Positions 20,677 to 28,723 of a DNA stretch of 64,000 bases are shown here, piece by piece (position 1 is the first letter of the stretch; the number at the start of each line of letters is the position of its first letter). The notes under the pieces were generated by a model that was given only the letters and a program-made list of their open reading frames with translations, made no database searches and was not told where the DNA came from. A program made the position numbers and the translations under genes. Source of the DNA: Zymobacter sp047495495 (lineage in GTDB: Bacteria; Pseudomonadota; Gammaproteobacteria; Pseudomonadales; Halomonadaceae); contig NZ_CP179930.1 in NCBI RefSeq assembly GCF_047495495.1, forward strand, positions 310,001 to 374,000. The letters run 5' to 3'.

Positions 20677-20824
20677 CACCAGCCACCAGCCACCAGCCAC
20701 CAGCCACCAGCCACCAGCCACCAGCCACCAGCCACCAGCCACCAGCCACCAGCCACCAGCCACCAGCCACCAGCCACCAGCCACCAGCCACCAGCCACCA
20801 GCCACCAGCCACCAGCCACCAGCC
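20677..20824 (+). repeat. Heptanucleotide tandem array (CAGCCAC)~21
   Basis: About 148 bp of uninterrupted 7-bp units CAGCCAC. All three frames of the complementary strand are open through it and would read as an AGGWWLV heptapeptide, but this follows from the period and is not evidence for a gene. It lies about 270 bp upstream of cioA. Confidence 0.97.
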
Positions 20825-21021
20825 CAAGCTAAATAGGTTCTCTATATCCAGAGTGTGTCCATAGGAGTTGGTTGTTTCTTTATGGCTCTTTGATGGATGT
20901 TGATAGATATGCTTAGGCTACACTGATATACATCGAGCAGTGGGTGGTTTGGATTTTAGCTGCGGAAACTCTTCGTTCAGGAAATTCTATTCTGCGCTGT
21001 AAAGTACAGGCTAAAGCCTAC

Positions 21022-21027
21022 TATAAT
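21022..21027 (+). promoter_or_regulatory. Possible cioA -10 element
   Basis: A perfect TATAAT about 70 bases before the cioA start, with no good -35 at 16-18 bases. No convincing TTGAT-N4-ATCAA Fnr/Anr box was seen nearby. Confidence 0.3.
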
Positions 21028-21095
21028 GCTCGGCTAATTAGATGAACCCCGTAGGCAGTGGTAGGGGAGCTGCCAACATCACAAGGAGTGGCTCA

Positions 21096-22499
21096 ATGCT
21101 TGGTTTAGATGCCATCGATCTGGCGAGGTTTCAGTTCGCTTTCACGGTATCGTTCCATATAGTCTTCCCTGCGCTATCAATAGGGCTTGCCAGTTTCTTG
21201 GTGGCTCTGGAAGCGTTGTGGTTGAAGACGGGACGAGATGTCTATCACCAGCTCTATAGATTCTGGATTCGTATCTTTGCCGTCGCCTTCGGGCTGGGGG
21301 TCGTGACGGGCGTCGTCATGGCATATGAGTTTGGTACCAACTGGAGCGGTTTCGCTGAAAAGGGTGGTGACATCACAGGGGTGTTGCTGACCTATGAAGT
21401 GCTGACAGCTTTCTTTATGGAAGCGGGCTTTTTGGGGATCATGCTGTTTGGTGAGCAGCGTGTTAGCCGGTCCGTGCACTTCTTTGCAACGTTCATGGTC
21501 GCTTTGGGGACGCTGATCTCTGCAACATGGATTCTCGTTTCCAATAGCTGGATGCAGACGCCGTCTGGCTATGAAGTGGTTAATGGTCGTTTTCTGCCGG
21601 CTGACTGGCTGCAGGTTATCTTCAATCCTTCTTTCCCATATCGCTTTGTGCACATGGTGATGGCGGCTTATATCTGCGTTGCATTTCTGGTGGCAGGGGT
21701 TGGCGCTTACCATCTTCTTCGTGATCGCAAGAACGAAGGTGCGCGCACAATGCTGTCGCTGGCCATGTGGATGGCTATCGTGGCAATGCCTATCCAGATT
21801 GTTGCTGGTGACTTGCACGGCTTGAATACGTTGCACCATCAGCCTGCCAAGTTGGCCGCCATGGAAGGTTATTGGGGGCCTGAAGCAGGCAAGGAAAGTG
21901 ATGGTGTGCCTCTGACGTTGTTCGCATTGCCGAATATGGCGGAAGGCAAAAACGACTTTGCCATTGAGGTTCCACATGTTGCCAGTTTGTACCTGACACA
22001 CAGCTGGAGTGGCCAGATTCAAGGGCTGAGTGAATTCAAGGATGAAATTCCTGACGTTCCGCTGGTCTTCTGGTCCTTCCGCGTCATGGTTGGGCTTGGC
22101 ATGCTTATGCTGTTGTTGAGCGTGGTGGGGGCGCTGCTGCGCTGGCGTGGCAGACTTTATGATCAGAAGCTCTTCCATCGTGTACTGATGTGCCTGTCCC
22201 CCGTCGGTTTTGTTGCACTTGTCGCGGGGTGGGTCACTACCGAAGCTGGGCGCCAGCCGTGGGTCATTTATGGGTTGCTGAAAACGCGTGACGCGGCTTC
22301 CTATCTTGGTGCGGGCAGCCTGACGATAAGTCTGCTGGCCTTCTTGGTGGTTTATGCCGTCATATTCAGTATCGGTATCTACTACATGCTGCAGTTGATT
22401 CGCAAGGAACCGACTGCGCCGTTGCCGCAGGGCGGGCCGGGCGAAGAGCGTCATCCGAAGCGCCCCATGTCTGCAACCTCTGAAAGCATCGACGGTTGA
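21096..22499 (+). CDS. cioA: Cytochrome bd-type quinol oxidase subunit I, CioA/short Q-loop type
   Basis: Subunit I of a bd-type terminal oxidase that reduces oxygen to water with quinol electrons in the inner membrane. The ATG at 21096 has AAGGAG seven bases upstream; 467 residues starting MLGLDAIDLARFQFAFTVSFH, where the histidine (about residue 21) is a haem ligand. About nine membrane segments follow, with GxGVVTGVVMAYEFGTNW and the second haem ligand region PYRFVHMVMAAY. The Q-loop after GDLHGLNTLHHQPAKLAAMEG is short, as in Pseudomonas cyanide-insensitive oxidase CioA and unlike the 520-residue E. coli CydA. Subtype assignment is therefore reasonably firm, but cyanide resistance itself is not shown. 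It pairs with the next gene. Confidence 0.95.
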   Translation: MLGLDAIDLARFQFAFTVSFHIVFPALSIGLASFLVALEALWLKTGRDVYHQLYRFWIRIFAVAFGLGVVTGVVMAYEFGTNWSGFAEKGGDITGVLLTYEVLTAFFMEAGFLGIMLFGEQRVSRSVHFFATFMVALGTLISATWILVSNSWMQTPSGYEVVNGRFLPADWLQVIFNPSFPYRFVHMVMAAYICVAFLVAGVGAYHLLRDRKNEGARTMLSLAMWMAIVAMPIQIVAGDLHGLNTLHHQPAKLAAMEGYWGPEAGKESDGVPLTLFALPNMAEGKNDFAIEVPHVASLYLTHSWSGQIQGLSEFKDEIPDVPLVFWSFRVMVGLGMLMLLLSVVGALLRWRGRLYDQKLFHRVLMCLSPVGFVALVAGWVTTEAGRQPWVIYGLLKTRDAASYLGAGSLTISLLAFLVVYAVIFSIGIYYMLQLIRKEPTAPLPQGGPGEERHPKRPMSATSESIDG

Positions 22500-22515
22500 G
22501 GCGAGGAGAATGAAC

Positions 22516-23538
22516 ATGTTCGAGCAAATGTCGGCATTGCCCATCGCATGGCTAGCCATCATTGGGTTGGCCATTGCCATGTATGTCGTTCTGGACGGCT
22601 TTACGCTGGGTATCGGTATTCTTTTCCCCTTCTTCAAAGGAAAAGAAGATCGTGATGTCATGATGGGAACAGCATCGCCCGTATGGGATGGCAACCAGAC
22701 GTGGATGATTCTGGCGGGTGCGGGACTGTACGGCGCCTTCCCTCTGGTGTATGCCACGGTGCTTCCTGCATTGTATTTGCCGTTGGTATTGATGCTGCTG
22801 GCGTTGATCTTCCGCGGTATTGCGTTTGAGTTCCGCGCTAAGTCCACTCGATATCGCCATATGTTCGATATGGCGTTCTCCTGCGGCGCCATCATCGCTA
22901 CCTTTGCTGAAGGTATCGTACTGGGTGGTATTATTCACGGACTGAACGTCGACCTAGATCAGCGTCACTTTGCAGGGGGTGTACTGGACTGGCTGACACC
23001 TTTCTCTGTATTTACTGGGTTGGCGCTTATCTGTGGCTATGCGCTACTGGGCGCTTCCTGGATGGTGGTCAAGACGGAAGGCGCTATTCAACGCCGTGCC
23101 TACAACTTCGTTCGTCCTTTGAGTCTGCTGGTGTTGTTGGCAATGGCTGTCGTCGCTGTATGGACGCCTATCCATAACGTGCAGGTCTTCGAGCGTTGGT
23201 CTACCGTGCCGGGAGCCGTGCTGATGGTTGTGCTGGCGATTATTGCCATCGCGCTCTGCCTGAGCATTATCTCTGGCATCAACAAGCGCAAAGAGCGTTC
23301 CATCTTTGCCAAGGTGATCGGTTTGTTCTTGGTAGGGCTGGCGGGTCTGCTTGTCAGCTTCTTCCCGGTAATCATTCCGCCATATATCACTATCTTCCAA
23401 GCGGCCTCCAGCGAGAAAAGCCAGTTCTTCCTGATCGTGGGATATCTGGTCATCATTCCTCTGGTGCTGGGGTACACTGTGTATAGCTACTATGTGTTCC
23501 GCGGCAAGGTGCGTGCTGAGAACCTATCGCACTACTGA
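22516..23538 (+). CDS. cioB: Cytochrome bd-type quinol oxidase subunit II (CioB)
   Basis: Subunit II of the bd oxidase, a membrane protein without redox centres in most relatives. GAGGAG at 22503-22508 fits the ATG at 22516 (seven-base spacing) better than the ATG at 22510, so I start at MFEQMSALPIAWLAIIG, 340 residues. The family motif MYVVLDGFTLGIGILFPF is near the N-terminus, followed by MMGTASPVWDGNQTW and FRGIAFEFR. About eight membrane segments are visible. It is 16 bases from cioA and ends at a terminator, so cioAB form a two-gene operon. No small CydX-like frame was recognised after it. Confidence 0.95.
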   Translation: MFEQMSALPIAWLAIIGLAIAMYVVLDGFTLGIGILFPFFKGKEDRDVMMGTASPVWDGNQTWMILAGAGLYGAFPLVYATVLPALYLPLVLMLLALIFRGIAFEFRAKSTRYRHMFDMAFSCGAIIATFAEGIVLGGIIHGLNVDLDQRHFAGGVLDWLTPFSVFTGLALICGYALLGASWMVVKTEGAIQRRAYNFVRPLSLLVLLAMAVVAVWTPIHNVQVFERWSTVPGAVLMVVLAIIAIALCLSIISGINKRKERSIFAKVIGLFLVGLAGLLVSFFPVIIPPYITIFQAASSEKSQFFLIVGYLVIIPLVLGYTVYSYYVFRGKVRAENLSHY

Positions 23539-23557
23539 TCGGCAATAAACGCTGATG

Positions 23558-23593
23558 GGCCCGGCTTCTTAGGTAGAGAAGCCGGGCCTTTTT
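23558..23593 (+). terminator. Terminator after cioB
   Basis: GGCCCGGCTTCT pairs with AGAAGCCGGGCC over a seven-base loop and is followed by TTTTTATT. Confidence 0.93.
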
Positions 23594-23747
23594 ATTCGCA
23601 TGGGGTGCCGTTGCTTTGAGAAACGGGATATAGAGCGGAATGTCGTACTGCGCTACTCATTGATTTGGGATGTCATAGCAAGGGTATGAGTATGAATAAC
23701 CGAAAGGCTGTGCCTGAGTAGGGCGGCATTGAAAAAGGCAGTGTGTC

Positions 23748-24728
23748 ATGGATTTTCGAGAATTGATCCGGTTGATGAGCGATGGTGCCTTTCATTCGGG
23801 GGAGCAGCTAGGCGAAGTGCTGGGCGTTTCGCGCACGGCTATCTGGAAGCAGCTTCGCAAGCTGGAAGCACTGGGTATACAGGTAGAAGGCATTCGAGGG
23901 CAGGGGTATCGTCTTGCGCAGCCCATAGAGCTGCTTGATGGTGCTCGGATTGTCAGTCACTTGACGGCGCCTGCTCGACAAGGGCTGTCGCGCTTGTTCG
24001 TCGAGATGTCGCTGGATTCAACCAACAGCTTCATTCTGCGTCGGTTTTCTCAGAAAGCAGGGCATGGAGAGGTGTGCCTTGCAGAGATGCAGGTGAGTGG
24101 CCGAGGGCGTCGTGGTCGCCAATGGGTTGCCAGCCTGGGGCAGGGGCTGTGTGTATCACTGGGATGGCGTTTCGATACTTCTGCCTCGCATCTTGAGGGG
24201 TTGAGCTTGGCCATTGGCGTTGAAGTTGCTCAGATGCTGGAGTCCATGGGCGTGCCTGTGCGTTTGAAGTGGCCCAACGATCTACTGGTGATGCGTGACG
24301 ATGGCGTGCTGTGTAAGCTCGGTGGCATTCTTGTCGAGTTGCGAGGAGACGTAAATGGGCCGTGCGAAGTGGTTGCCGGTCTAGGGTTGAACGTGAATGA
24401 GACGCCGACGCTTGAAGAGCTGCCTCAACCGGTGACATCCATTGCTATGCATGCCGGAAGGGTGTCGCGCAACGAGATTGCGGCAAACCTCATTTCACGT
24501 TTGTTGGTGATGTTCGAACGTTTCGAGCGAGAAGGATTTGCTCCGTGGCGCGATGAGTGGAATCGTTACCATGCCTATCGCGATATGGATGTCGATATCG
24601 TGCAAGGCGTTCAGCAGTGGCAGGGGCGTGCCTTGAACGTGGATGGCAATGGTAATCTGGAAGTGATGCGCGACGGTCAGCTGCAGAAGCTGTCCGGTGG
24701 CGAGATCAGTATACGGAAATACTCATGA
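23748..24728 (+). CDS. birA: Bifunctional biotin--[acetyl-CoA-carboxylase] ligase / biotin operon repressor
   Basis: BirA makes biotinyl-AMP, attaches biotin to acetyl-CoA carboxylase carrier protein, and in the bifunctional class represses biotin genes. The 326-residue protein has an N-terminal winged helix (about 1-60, SGEQLGEVLGVSRTAIWKQL), so it is the regulator type. The ligase core shows GRGRRGRQW (biotinyl-AMP loop, around 116), the LKWPNDLLV motif and GLGLNVNET. A C-terminal SH3-like domain ends in LSGGEISIRKYS. Its stop overlaps the coaX start (ATGA). No bio genes are in the window. Confidence 0.96.
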   Translation: MDFRELIRLMSDGAFHSGEQLGEVLGVSRTAIWKQLRKLEALGIQVEGIRGQGYRLAQPIELLDGARIVSHLTAPARQGLSRLFVEMSLDSTNSFILRRFSQKAGHGEVCLAEMQVSGRGRRGRQWVASLGQGLCVSLGWRFDTSASHLEGLSLAIGVEVAQMLESMGVPVRLKWPNDLLVMRDDGVLCKLGGILVELRGDVNGPCEVVAGLGLNVNETPTLEELPQPVTSIAMHAGRVSRNEIAANLISRLLVMFERFEREGFAPWRDEWNRYHAYRDMDVDIVQGVQQWQGRALNVDGNGNLEVMRDGQLQKLSGGEISIRKYS

Positions 24729-25564
24729 TTCTTGACCTTGATATAGGCAATACGCTGTCCAAATGGCGCTTGAAGGAGCGCAGCAGTAACCAGATCAAAG
24801 CGCGTGGTGCAGTATGGACGCATGAAGAGTGGCGGCCAGGTGAGGACATACCTGATCTGGATATCGTGGAGGTGGTGCGTATATCTAACGTGGCACGCAG
24901 TGAAGTGCTGATAGAGACGGTTGGCATGCTGAGCAAGCGCGTCATGTCGGTACACGTTGCGCGCTCTGAGTCGGAAGCATTAGGAGTGCGCAACGGTTAC
25001 GAGCACCCTGGATTACTCGGCGTTGATCGCTGGCTGGGAGTGCTGGCTGGGTATCGCCTCAGCCAAGGGTGTGTAGTGGTCGACTGCGGGAGCGCCATTA
25101 CGATGGATATCGTTTTACCGGGGGGAGAGCATCAGGGGGGGTACATATTGCCGGGGCTGCGCCTGATGAAAGAAAGCCTACGTCTGAATACGCGCAATGT
25201 GCCGATTGACCCTGATAGTGAGCCTGCCACTCTGCGCGTGCCTGGAAAGAAAACGCTTGATGCTGTGGGGCATGGTGTCTACATGACGGCGGTCAGTACG
25301 ATCGATCGATTGTACGCTGAAGCGTGCGATCGCTATGGCGCAGTGCTGCCATTGTTCGTTACCGGCGGAGATTCTGAGATTATCGCGCGAGGTTTGAAGA
25401 TGCCTCATGCGGTATGGCGTGACATGGTTTACGGTGGTTTGGAAGCATTATTTCCTGTTACGCAAAATGAGTGTAGCGGCCAGATGACGGGGGCTCCCGT
25501 TGTACCGCCGGTTGAAAGCTTGGAATGGCTGCGAAAAGGGCTTGCTTTTTCTAGCCTGCTTTGA
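24725..25564 (+). CDS. coaX: Type III pantothenate kinase
   Basis: CoaX phosphorylates pantothenate, the first step from the vitamin to coenzyme A. The 279-residue protein belongs to the acetate and sugar kinase/Hsc70/actin fold: MILDLDIGNT at the N-terminus is the phosphate-1 loop, GVDRWLGVLAGY is the pantothenate-binding region near 105, DCGSAITMDIV is the phosphate-2 loop, and FVTGGDSEII is the adenosine motif. The type III enzyme is normally insensitive to CoA feedback. It overlaps birA by four bases, as in Pseudomonas, and takes up the product of the PanB-PanC pathway encoded 20 kb away. Confidence 0.96.
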   Translation: MILDLDIGNTLSKWRLKERSSNQIKARGAVWTHEEWRPGEDIPDLDIVEVVRISNVARSEVLIETVGMLSKRVMSVHVARSESEALGVRNGYEHPGLLGVDRWLGVLAGYRLSQGCVVVDCGSAITMDIVLPGGEHQGGYILPGLRLMKESLRLNTRNVPIDPDSEPATLRVPGKKTLDAVGHGVYMTAVSTIDRLYAEACDRYGAVLPLFVTGGDSEIIARGLKMPHAVWRDMVYGGLEALFPVTQNECSGQMTGAPVVPPVESLEWLRKGLAFSSLL

Positions 25565-25641
25565 AATAATGCGCCGCGTTGAAGAGCAGGGGGTAACCCC
25601 TTGTCAGGCAAGCTTTTGAGTTGCATAGAAAGTTTGGTGTG

Positions 25642-25670
25642 TTGACAAGAATGCTCTAAAGTGCCAGAAT
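25642..25670 (+). promoter_or_regulatory. Promoter of the tRNA-Tyr/Gly/Thr unit
   Basis: TTGACA (25642-25647), 17 bases, CAGAAT (25665-25670), then GTGGCGC. It lies 15 bases before tRNA-Tyr; strong -35 and GC-rich discriminator suit a stable-RNA promoter. Confidence 0.6.
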
Positions 25671-25684
25671 GTGGCGCTTGTAAT

Positions 25685-25768
<84 letters not shown>

Positions 25769-25801
25769 GATTGCTGAACAGTGCAAAAGCGCGGTGTTCA
25801 T

Positions 25802-25875
<74 letters not shown>

Positions 25876-25882
25876 TGGTTAG

Positions 25883-25957
25883 GCTCATGTAGCTCAGGGG
25901 TAGAGCACACCCTTGGTAAGGGTGAGGTCGACGGTTCAAATCCGTCCATGAGCTCCA
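25883..25957 (+). tRNA. tRNA-Thr (GGT)
   Basis: 75 nt. Acceptor stem GCTCATG/CATGAGC with discriminator T and CCA; anticodon loop TTGGTAA gives GGT. In most relatives tufB follows; here a terminator does. Confidence 0.97.
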
Positions 25958-25965
25958 TTATCAAA

Positions 25966-25998
25966 GAAGGGAATGATCGGTTGGTCATTCCTTTTTTT
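25966..25998 (+). terminator. Terminator after tRNA-Thr
   Basis: GGAATGA pairs with TCATTCC over an eight-base loop, followed by seven T residues. It ends the three-tRNA transcript where tufB would be expected. Confidence 0.88.
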
Positions 25999-26031
25999 GT
26001 CAGCGCGGTGAGGCGTTTGATTGGCACGAAC

Positions 26032-26060
26032 TTGCCAAATGTCATCGTCTTGGCTAACAT
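26032..26060 (+). promoter_or_regulatory. Promoter of tRNA-Trp (possibly secE-nusG)
   Basis: TTGCCA (26032-26037), 17 bases, TAACAT (26055-26060), then GCCCTCG. The -35, spacing and discriminator match the first rrn promoter at 14500. Confidence 0.55.
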
Positions 26061-26128
26061 GCCCTCGTTCGCGTACGCAGTTGGAGCCTATTCAGCTGCA
26101 GGCAACAGTTAATCTGTTGTGTCGATAC

Positions 26129-26204
<76 letters not shown>

Positions 26205-26228
26205 ACCTTCCCCAGGTTGGTGTGTGTT

Positions 26229-26251
26229 AGCCGGTAGTCAATCGGCTTTTT
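26229..26251 (+). terminator. Partial terminator between tRNA-Trp and secE
   Basis: AGCCG pairs with CGGCT (extended by two weaker pairs), followed by TTTTTC. A short stem, so read-through into secE is likely. A further hairpin CCAACCT/AGGTTGG spans the tRNA 3' end. Confidence 0.5.
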
Positions 26252-26288
26252 CATTTTTCAAGTTGTCGCCACGCCAGGAGTTTATCCC

Positions 26289-26663
26289 ATGAAAAAGAAT
26301 ACCGGGGTGCAGGCGGCGTCGCGCTTCGATGCCGTAAAATGGCTTGTCGCTATTCTTCTGATAGCATTGGCTGTGGTCGGCAACGCGTTGTTCGATACCC
26401 AACCCCTCCCTTATCGTATTCTTGGCGTCATCATCGTAGCTGGGCTTGGCCTTGCTGCGGGATTTTCCACGTCTAAAGGTCACGCTCTGATTGAGCTTGG
26501 ACGTAATGCCAAGAAAGAAATTCAGCGTGTCGTGTGGCCAACGCGTCAGGAAACGACTCAGACTACCGTAATCGTCATAGCAGCTGTGTTCATCGTTGGG
26601 CTGTTCCTCTGGCTCATCGATACGCTTCTGGGCTACGGTGTTTTCTATATCGTGAATCGTTAG
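26289..26663 (+). CDS. secE: Preprotein translocase subunit SecE
   Basis: SecE clamps SecY in the SecYEG protein-export channel of the inner membrane. The 124-residue protein has three membrane segments (about 17-35, 43-61 and 92-118), the longer gammaproteobacterial form, with the conserved cytoplasmic amphipathic stretch KKEIQRVVWPTRQETTQTT between the second and third. The start has AGGAG seven to eight bases upstream. nusG follows 13 bases later. secY lies 26 kb downstream in the spc operon. Confidence 0.97.
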   Translation: MKKNTGVQAASRFDAVKWLVAILLIALAVVGNALFDTQPLPYRILGVIIVAGLGLAAGFSTSKGHALIELGRNAKKEIQRVVWPTRQETTQTTVIVIAAVFIVGLFLWLIDTLLGYGVFYIVNR

Positions 26664-26676
26664 GAGATCGCACAGT

Positions 26677-27210
26677 ATGGCCATGCGTTGGTACGTCGTT
26701 CACGCTTATTCCGGCTTCGAAAAGCAGGTGCTGCGCTCCTTGAAAGAGCGGGTCCGTCTCCATGAGATGGAAGATCAGTTCGGTGAGATTCTGGTGCCGA
26801 CTGAAGAAGTCGTCGAAATGCGCGACGGCAAGCGTCGCAAGAGTGAGCGCAAGTTCTATCCTGGCTATGTGCTGGTCGAGATGGATATGAACGATGCTAC
26901 ATGGCACTTGGTGAATGAAACGCCGCGTGTCATGGGTTTCATTGGCGGTACGCCTGAAAAACCGGCGCCCATCACTCAGCGTGAAGCAGAAGCTATTCTG
27001 CGTCGCGTGCAGGATGGTTCTGATAAGCCGCGTCCGAAGACTGTCTTCGATGCGGGTGAAACCGTTCGTGTCATCGATGGGCCGTTTGCTGACTTCAACG
27101 GCGTTGTTGAAGAAGTAAACTATGAGAAGAGCCGCTTGCAGGTGAGCGTACTGATCTTCGGTCGCGCTACGCCAGTCGAGCTGGAATTCTCTCAGGTCGT
27201 CAAAGAGTAA
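26677..27210 (+). CDS. nusG: Transcription termination/antitermination protein NusG
   Basis: NusG binds the RNA polymerase clamp, suppresses pausing, helps Rho, and links polymerase to ribosomal S10. The 177-residue protein has the NGN domain (MRWYVVHAYSGFEKQV, then RKFYPGYVLVEM) and a C-terminal KOW domain from about 123 (GETVRVIDGPFADFNGVVEEV). AGGAG lies eight bases before the ATG. It sits between secE and the rplKA genes; S10, its partner, is also encoded in this window. Confidence 0.98.
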   Translation: MAMRWYVVHAYSGFEKQVLRSLKERVRLHEMEDQFGEILVPTEEVVEMRDGKRRKSERKFYPGYVLVEMDMNDATWHLVNETPRVMGFIGGTPEKPAPITQREAEAILRRVQDGSDKPRPKTVFDAGETVRVIDGPFADFNGVVEEVNYEKSRLQVSVLIFGRATPVELEFSQVVKE

Positions 27211-27290
27211 TTCTCTTCAGAATAAACAGTGCCTTGCTGTAACGGCGGGGCGCTTTTTGAGCGCGCACTGCGAAGGGCGCGCGTCATTGT

Positions 27291-27321
27291 ATGGGGAGCC
27301 GCTTGTCGGCGTTATCACCCA
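27291..27321 (+). promoter_or_regulatory. Ribosomal protein L1 binding site (rplKA leader)
   Basis: GGGGAGCCG, five-base loop, CGGC, then an asymmetric bulge and CACCC lie just before the rplK ribosome-binding site. Two short helices around an unpaired GTTAT/A loop resemble the L1 target in 23S rRNA and rplK leaders, which lets L1 repress its own operon. A second hairpin (GCGCGC 27261-27266, GCGCGC 27277-27282) precedes it. Recognised by shape from memory. Confidence 0.5.
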
Positions 27322-27333
27322 AAGGAGAAGGTA

Positions 27334-27765
27334 ATGGCCAAGAAGGTTCAGGCGTATATCAAGCTGCAGGTTGCAGCAGGTAAAGCTAACCCGAGTCCTC
27401 CCGTAGGTCCGGCTCTGGGTCAGCACGGCGTAAACATCATGGAATTCTGCAAGGCGTTCAACGCTCAGACTCAAGGCATTGAGCCGGGTCTGCCGACGCC
27501 TGTAGTTATTACCGTTTATTCCGACCGCAGCTTCACTTTCATCACCAAGACTCCGCCTGCGGCAGTCCTGCTGAAGAAAGCGGCTGGTATCAAGTCCGGT
27601 TCTGGCGAGCCGAACAAGAAGAAAGTCGGTACGGTTACGCGTGCACAGCTCGAAGAGATTGCTCGCACCAAGGAACCCGACATGACTGCTGGCGACCTCG
27701 AAGCAGCGGTTCGCTGCATCGCAGGTACTGCGCGCAGCATGGGTCTGAATGTGGAGGGTCTCTGA
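27334..27765 (+). CDS. rplK: 50S ribosomal protein L11
   Basis: L11 forms, with 23S rRNA, the GTPase-associated centre where EF-G and RelA act. 143 residues, starting MAKKVQAYIKLQVAAG at the ATG preceded by AAAGGAGAAG. The proline-rich switch segment NPSPPVGPALGQHG (about 20-33) and the C-terminal rRNA-binding domain are intact. It is separated by a single base from rplA, so the pair is co-translated and under L1 feedback. Confidence 0.98.
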   Translation: MAKKVQAYIKLQVAAGKANPSPPVGPALGQHGVNIMEFCKAFNAQTQGIEPGLPTPVVITVYSDRSFTFITKTPPAAVLLKKAAGIKSGSGEPNKKKVGTVTRAQLEEIARTKEPDMTAGDLEAAVRCIAGTARSMGLNVEGL

Positions 27766-27766
27766 G

Positions 27767-28459
27767 ATGGCAAAGCTGACTAAACGTATGAAGGCTATCC
27801 GCGAAAAAGTGGATGCCAACAAACAGTACAGCGTTGAAGAAGCTGTTGCGCTTCTGGCCGAGCTGTCCAGCGTCAAATTCAAGGAATCTGTCGACGTGGC
27901 AGTAAACCTTGGCGTTGATCCGCGTAAATCCGACCAGGTTGTCCGTGGTGCTACGGTCATGCCTAACGGTACCGGTAAAGACGTTCGCGTTGCTGTGTTC
28001 GCACAGGGCGCAGCGGCTGACGCTGCTCGTGAAGCTGGCGCTGAGATCGTTGGTATGGACGATCTGGCTGCAGACATCAAAGGCGGCAAAATGGACTTCG
28101 ACGTCGTCATCGCTGCTCCGGATGCGATGCGTGTCGTTGGTCAATTGGGTCAGATCCTCGGTCCGCGTGGCCTGATGCCGAACCCGAAAGTCGGTACTGT
28201 TACTCCTGACGTTGCTGGCGCTGTCAAAAACGCCAAAGCTGGTCAGGTTCGTTTCCGTACTGACAAAAACGGTATCATTCACACTACCGTTGGTAAGGTT
28301 GACTTCGCTGCGGATGCCATCAAAGGCAACGTTGAAGCACTGCTGGCTGACCTGAAAAAACTCAAGCCGAGCTCTTCTAAAGGTATTTACCTTCAGAAAG
28401 TTACCCTGTCTACGACAATGGGTCCGGGCTTGACAATCGACACTTCCAGTCTCTCATGA
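27767..28459 (+). CDS. rplA: 50S ribosomal protein L1
   Basis: L1 forms the mobile stalk that guides deacylated tRNA out of the ribosome and represses its own operon through the leader. 230 residues starting MAKLTKRMKAIREKV; typical motifs are SVKFKESVDVAVNLGVDP in two parts, the domain II stretch MDFDVVIAAPDAM, and GPRGLMPNPKVGTV. No terminator is obvious after it; the next promoter begins at the stop codon. Confidence 0.98.
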   Translation: MAKLTKRMKAIREKVDANKQYSVEEAVALLAELSSVKFKESVDVAVNLGVDPRKSDQVVRGATVMPNGTGKDVRVAVFAQGAAADAAREAGAEIVGMDDLAADIKGGKMDFDVVIAAPDAMRVVGQLGQILGPRGLMPNPKVGTVTPDVAGAVKNAKAGQVRFRTDKNGIIHTTVGKVDFAADAIKGNVEALLADLKKLKPSSSKGIYLQKVTLSTTMGPGLTIDTSSLS

Positions 28460-28488
28460 TTGGTCGCAGAGAGCGAATGATGTATACT
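28460..28488 (+). promoter_or_regulatory. rplJL-rpoBC promoter
   Basis: TTGGTC (28460-28465), 17 bases, TATACT (28483-28488). It starts at the last base of the rplA stop, giving a leader of about 230 nt, in line with the known L10 promoter position. Confidence 0.6.
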
Positions 28489-28494
28489 AACCGT

Positions 28495-28723
28495 TCTCTG
28501 CGTTTGGTATCGATCTGCTTTGCGGTTCCCGTGCAGTTGCCCGGGTGCCGTCAAAGACCGCAGGTGTCTGGTACTTAATGCCTTTTAGGCGCCTGCGCAG
28601 ATGGTGGGCCATGTCTTTGTGATGTGGCCCTCCCCGGTTCATGACCGTCTTCTGGCGGCATGAAAAAGCAACTCCAGGCGATTTTGCATGTAAGAATCGT
28701 TCTGGCACGAAGGAGTAATGACA
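28495..28723 (+). promoter_or_regulatory. L10(L12)4-responsive leader of rplJL
   Basis: A long GC-rich leader able to fold extensively precedes rplJ. In enterobacteria and relatives the L10-L7/L12 complex binds such a leader and shuts off rplJL translation. Position and length fit; individual helices were not derived. Confidence 0.5.

Noticed and set aside
20530..20805. Minus-strand frame encoding AGGWWLV heptapeptide repeats, ending shortly before a minus-oriented terminator
   Set aside because: A stop-free 7-bp repeat is open in every frame by arithmetic, there is no ribosome-binding site, and the unique tail has no protein-like composition.
20881..20930. Fnr/Anr box upstream of cioA
   Set aside because: Several TTGAT-like half-sites occur, but none is followed by ATCAA at the required spacing.
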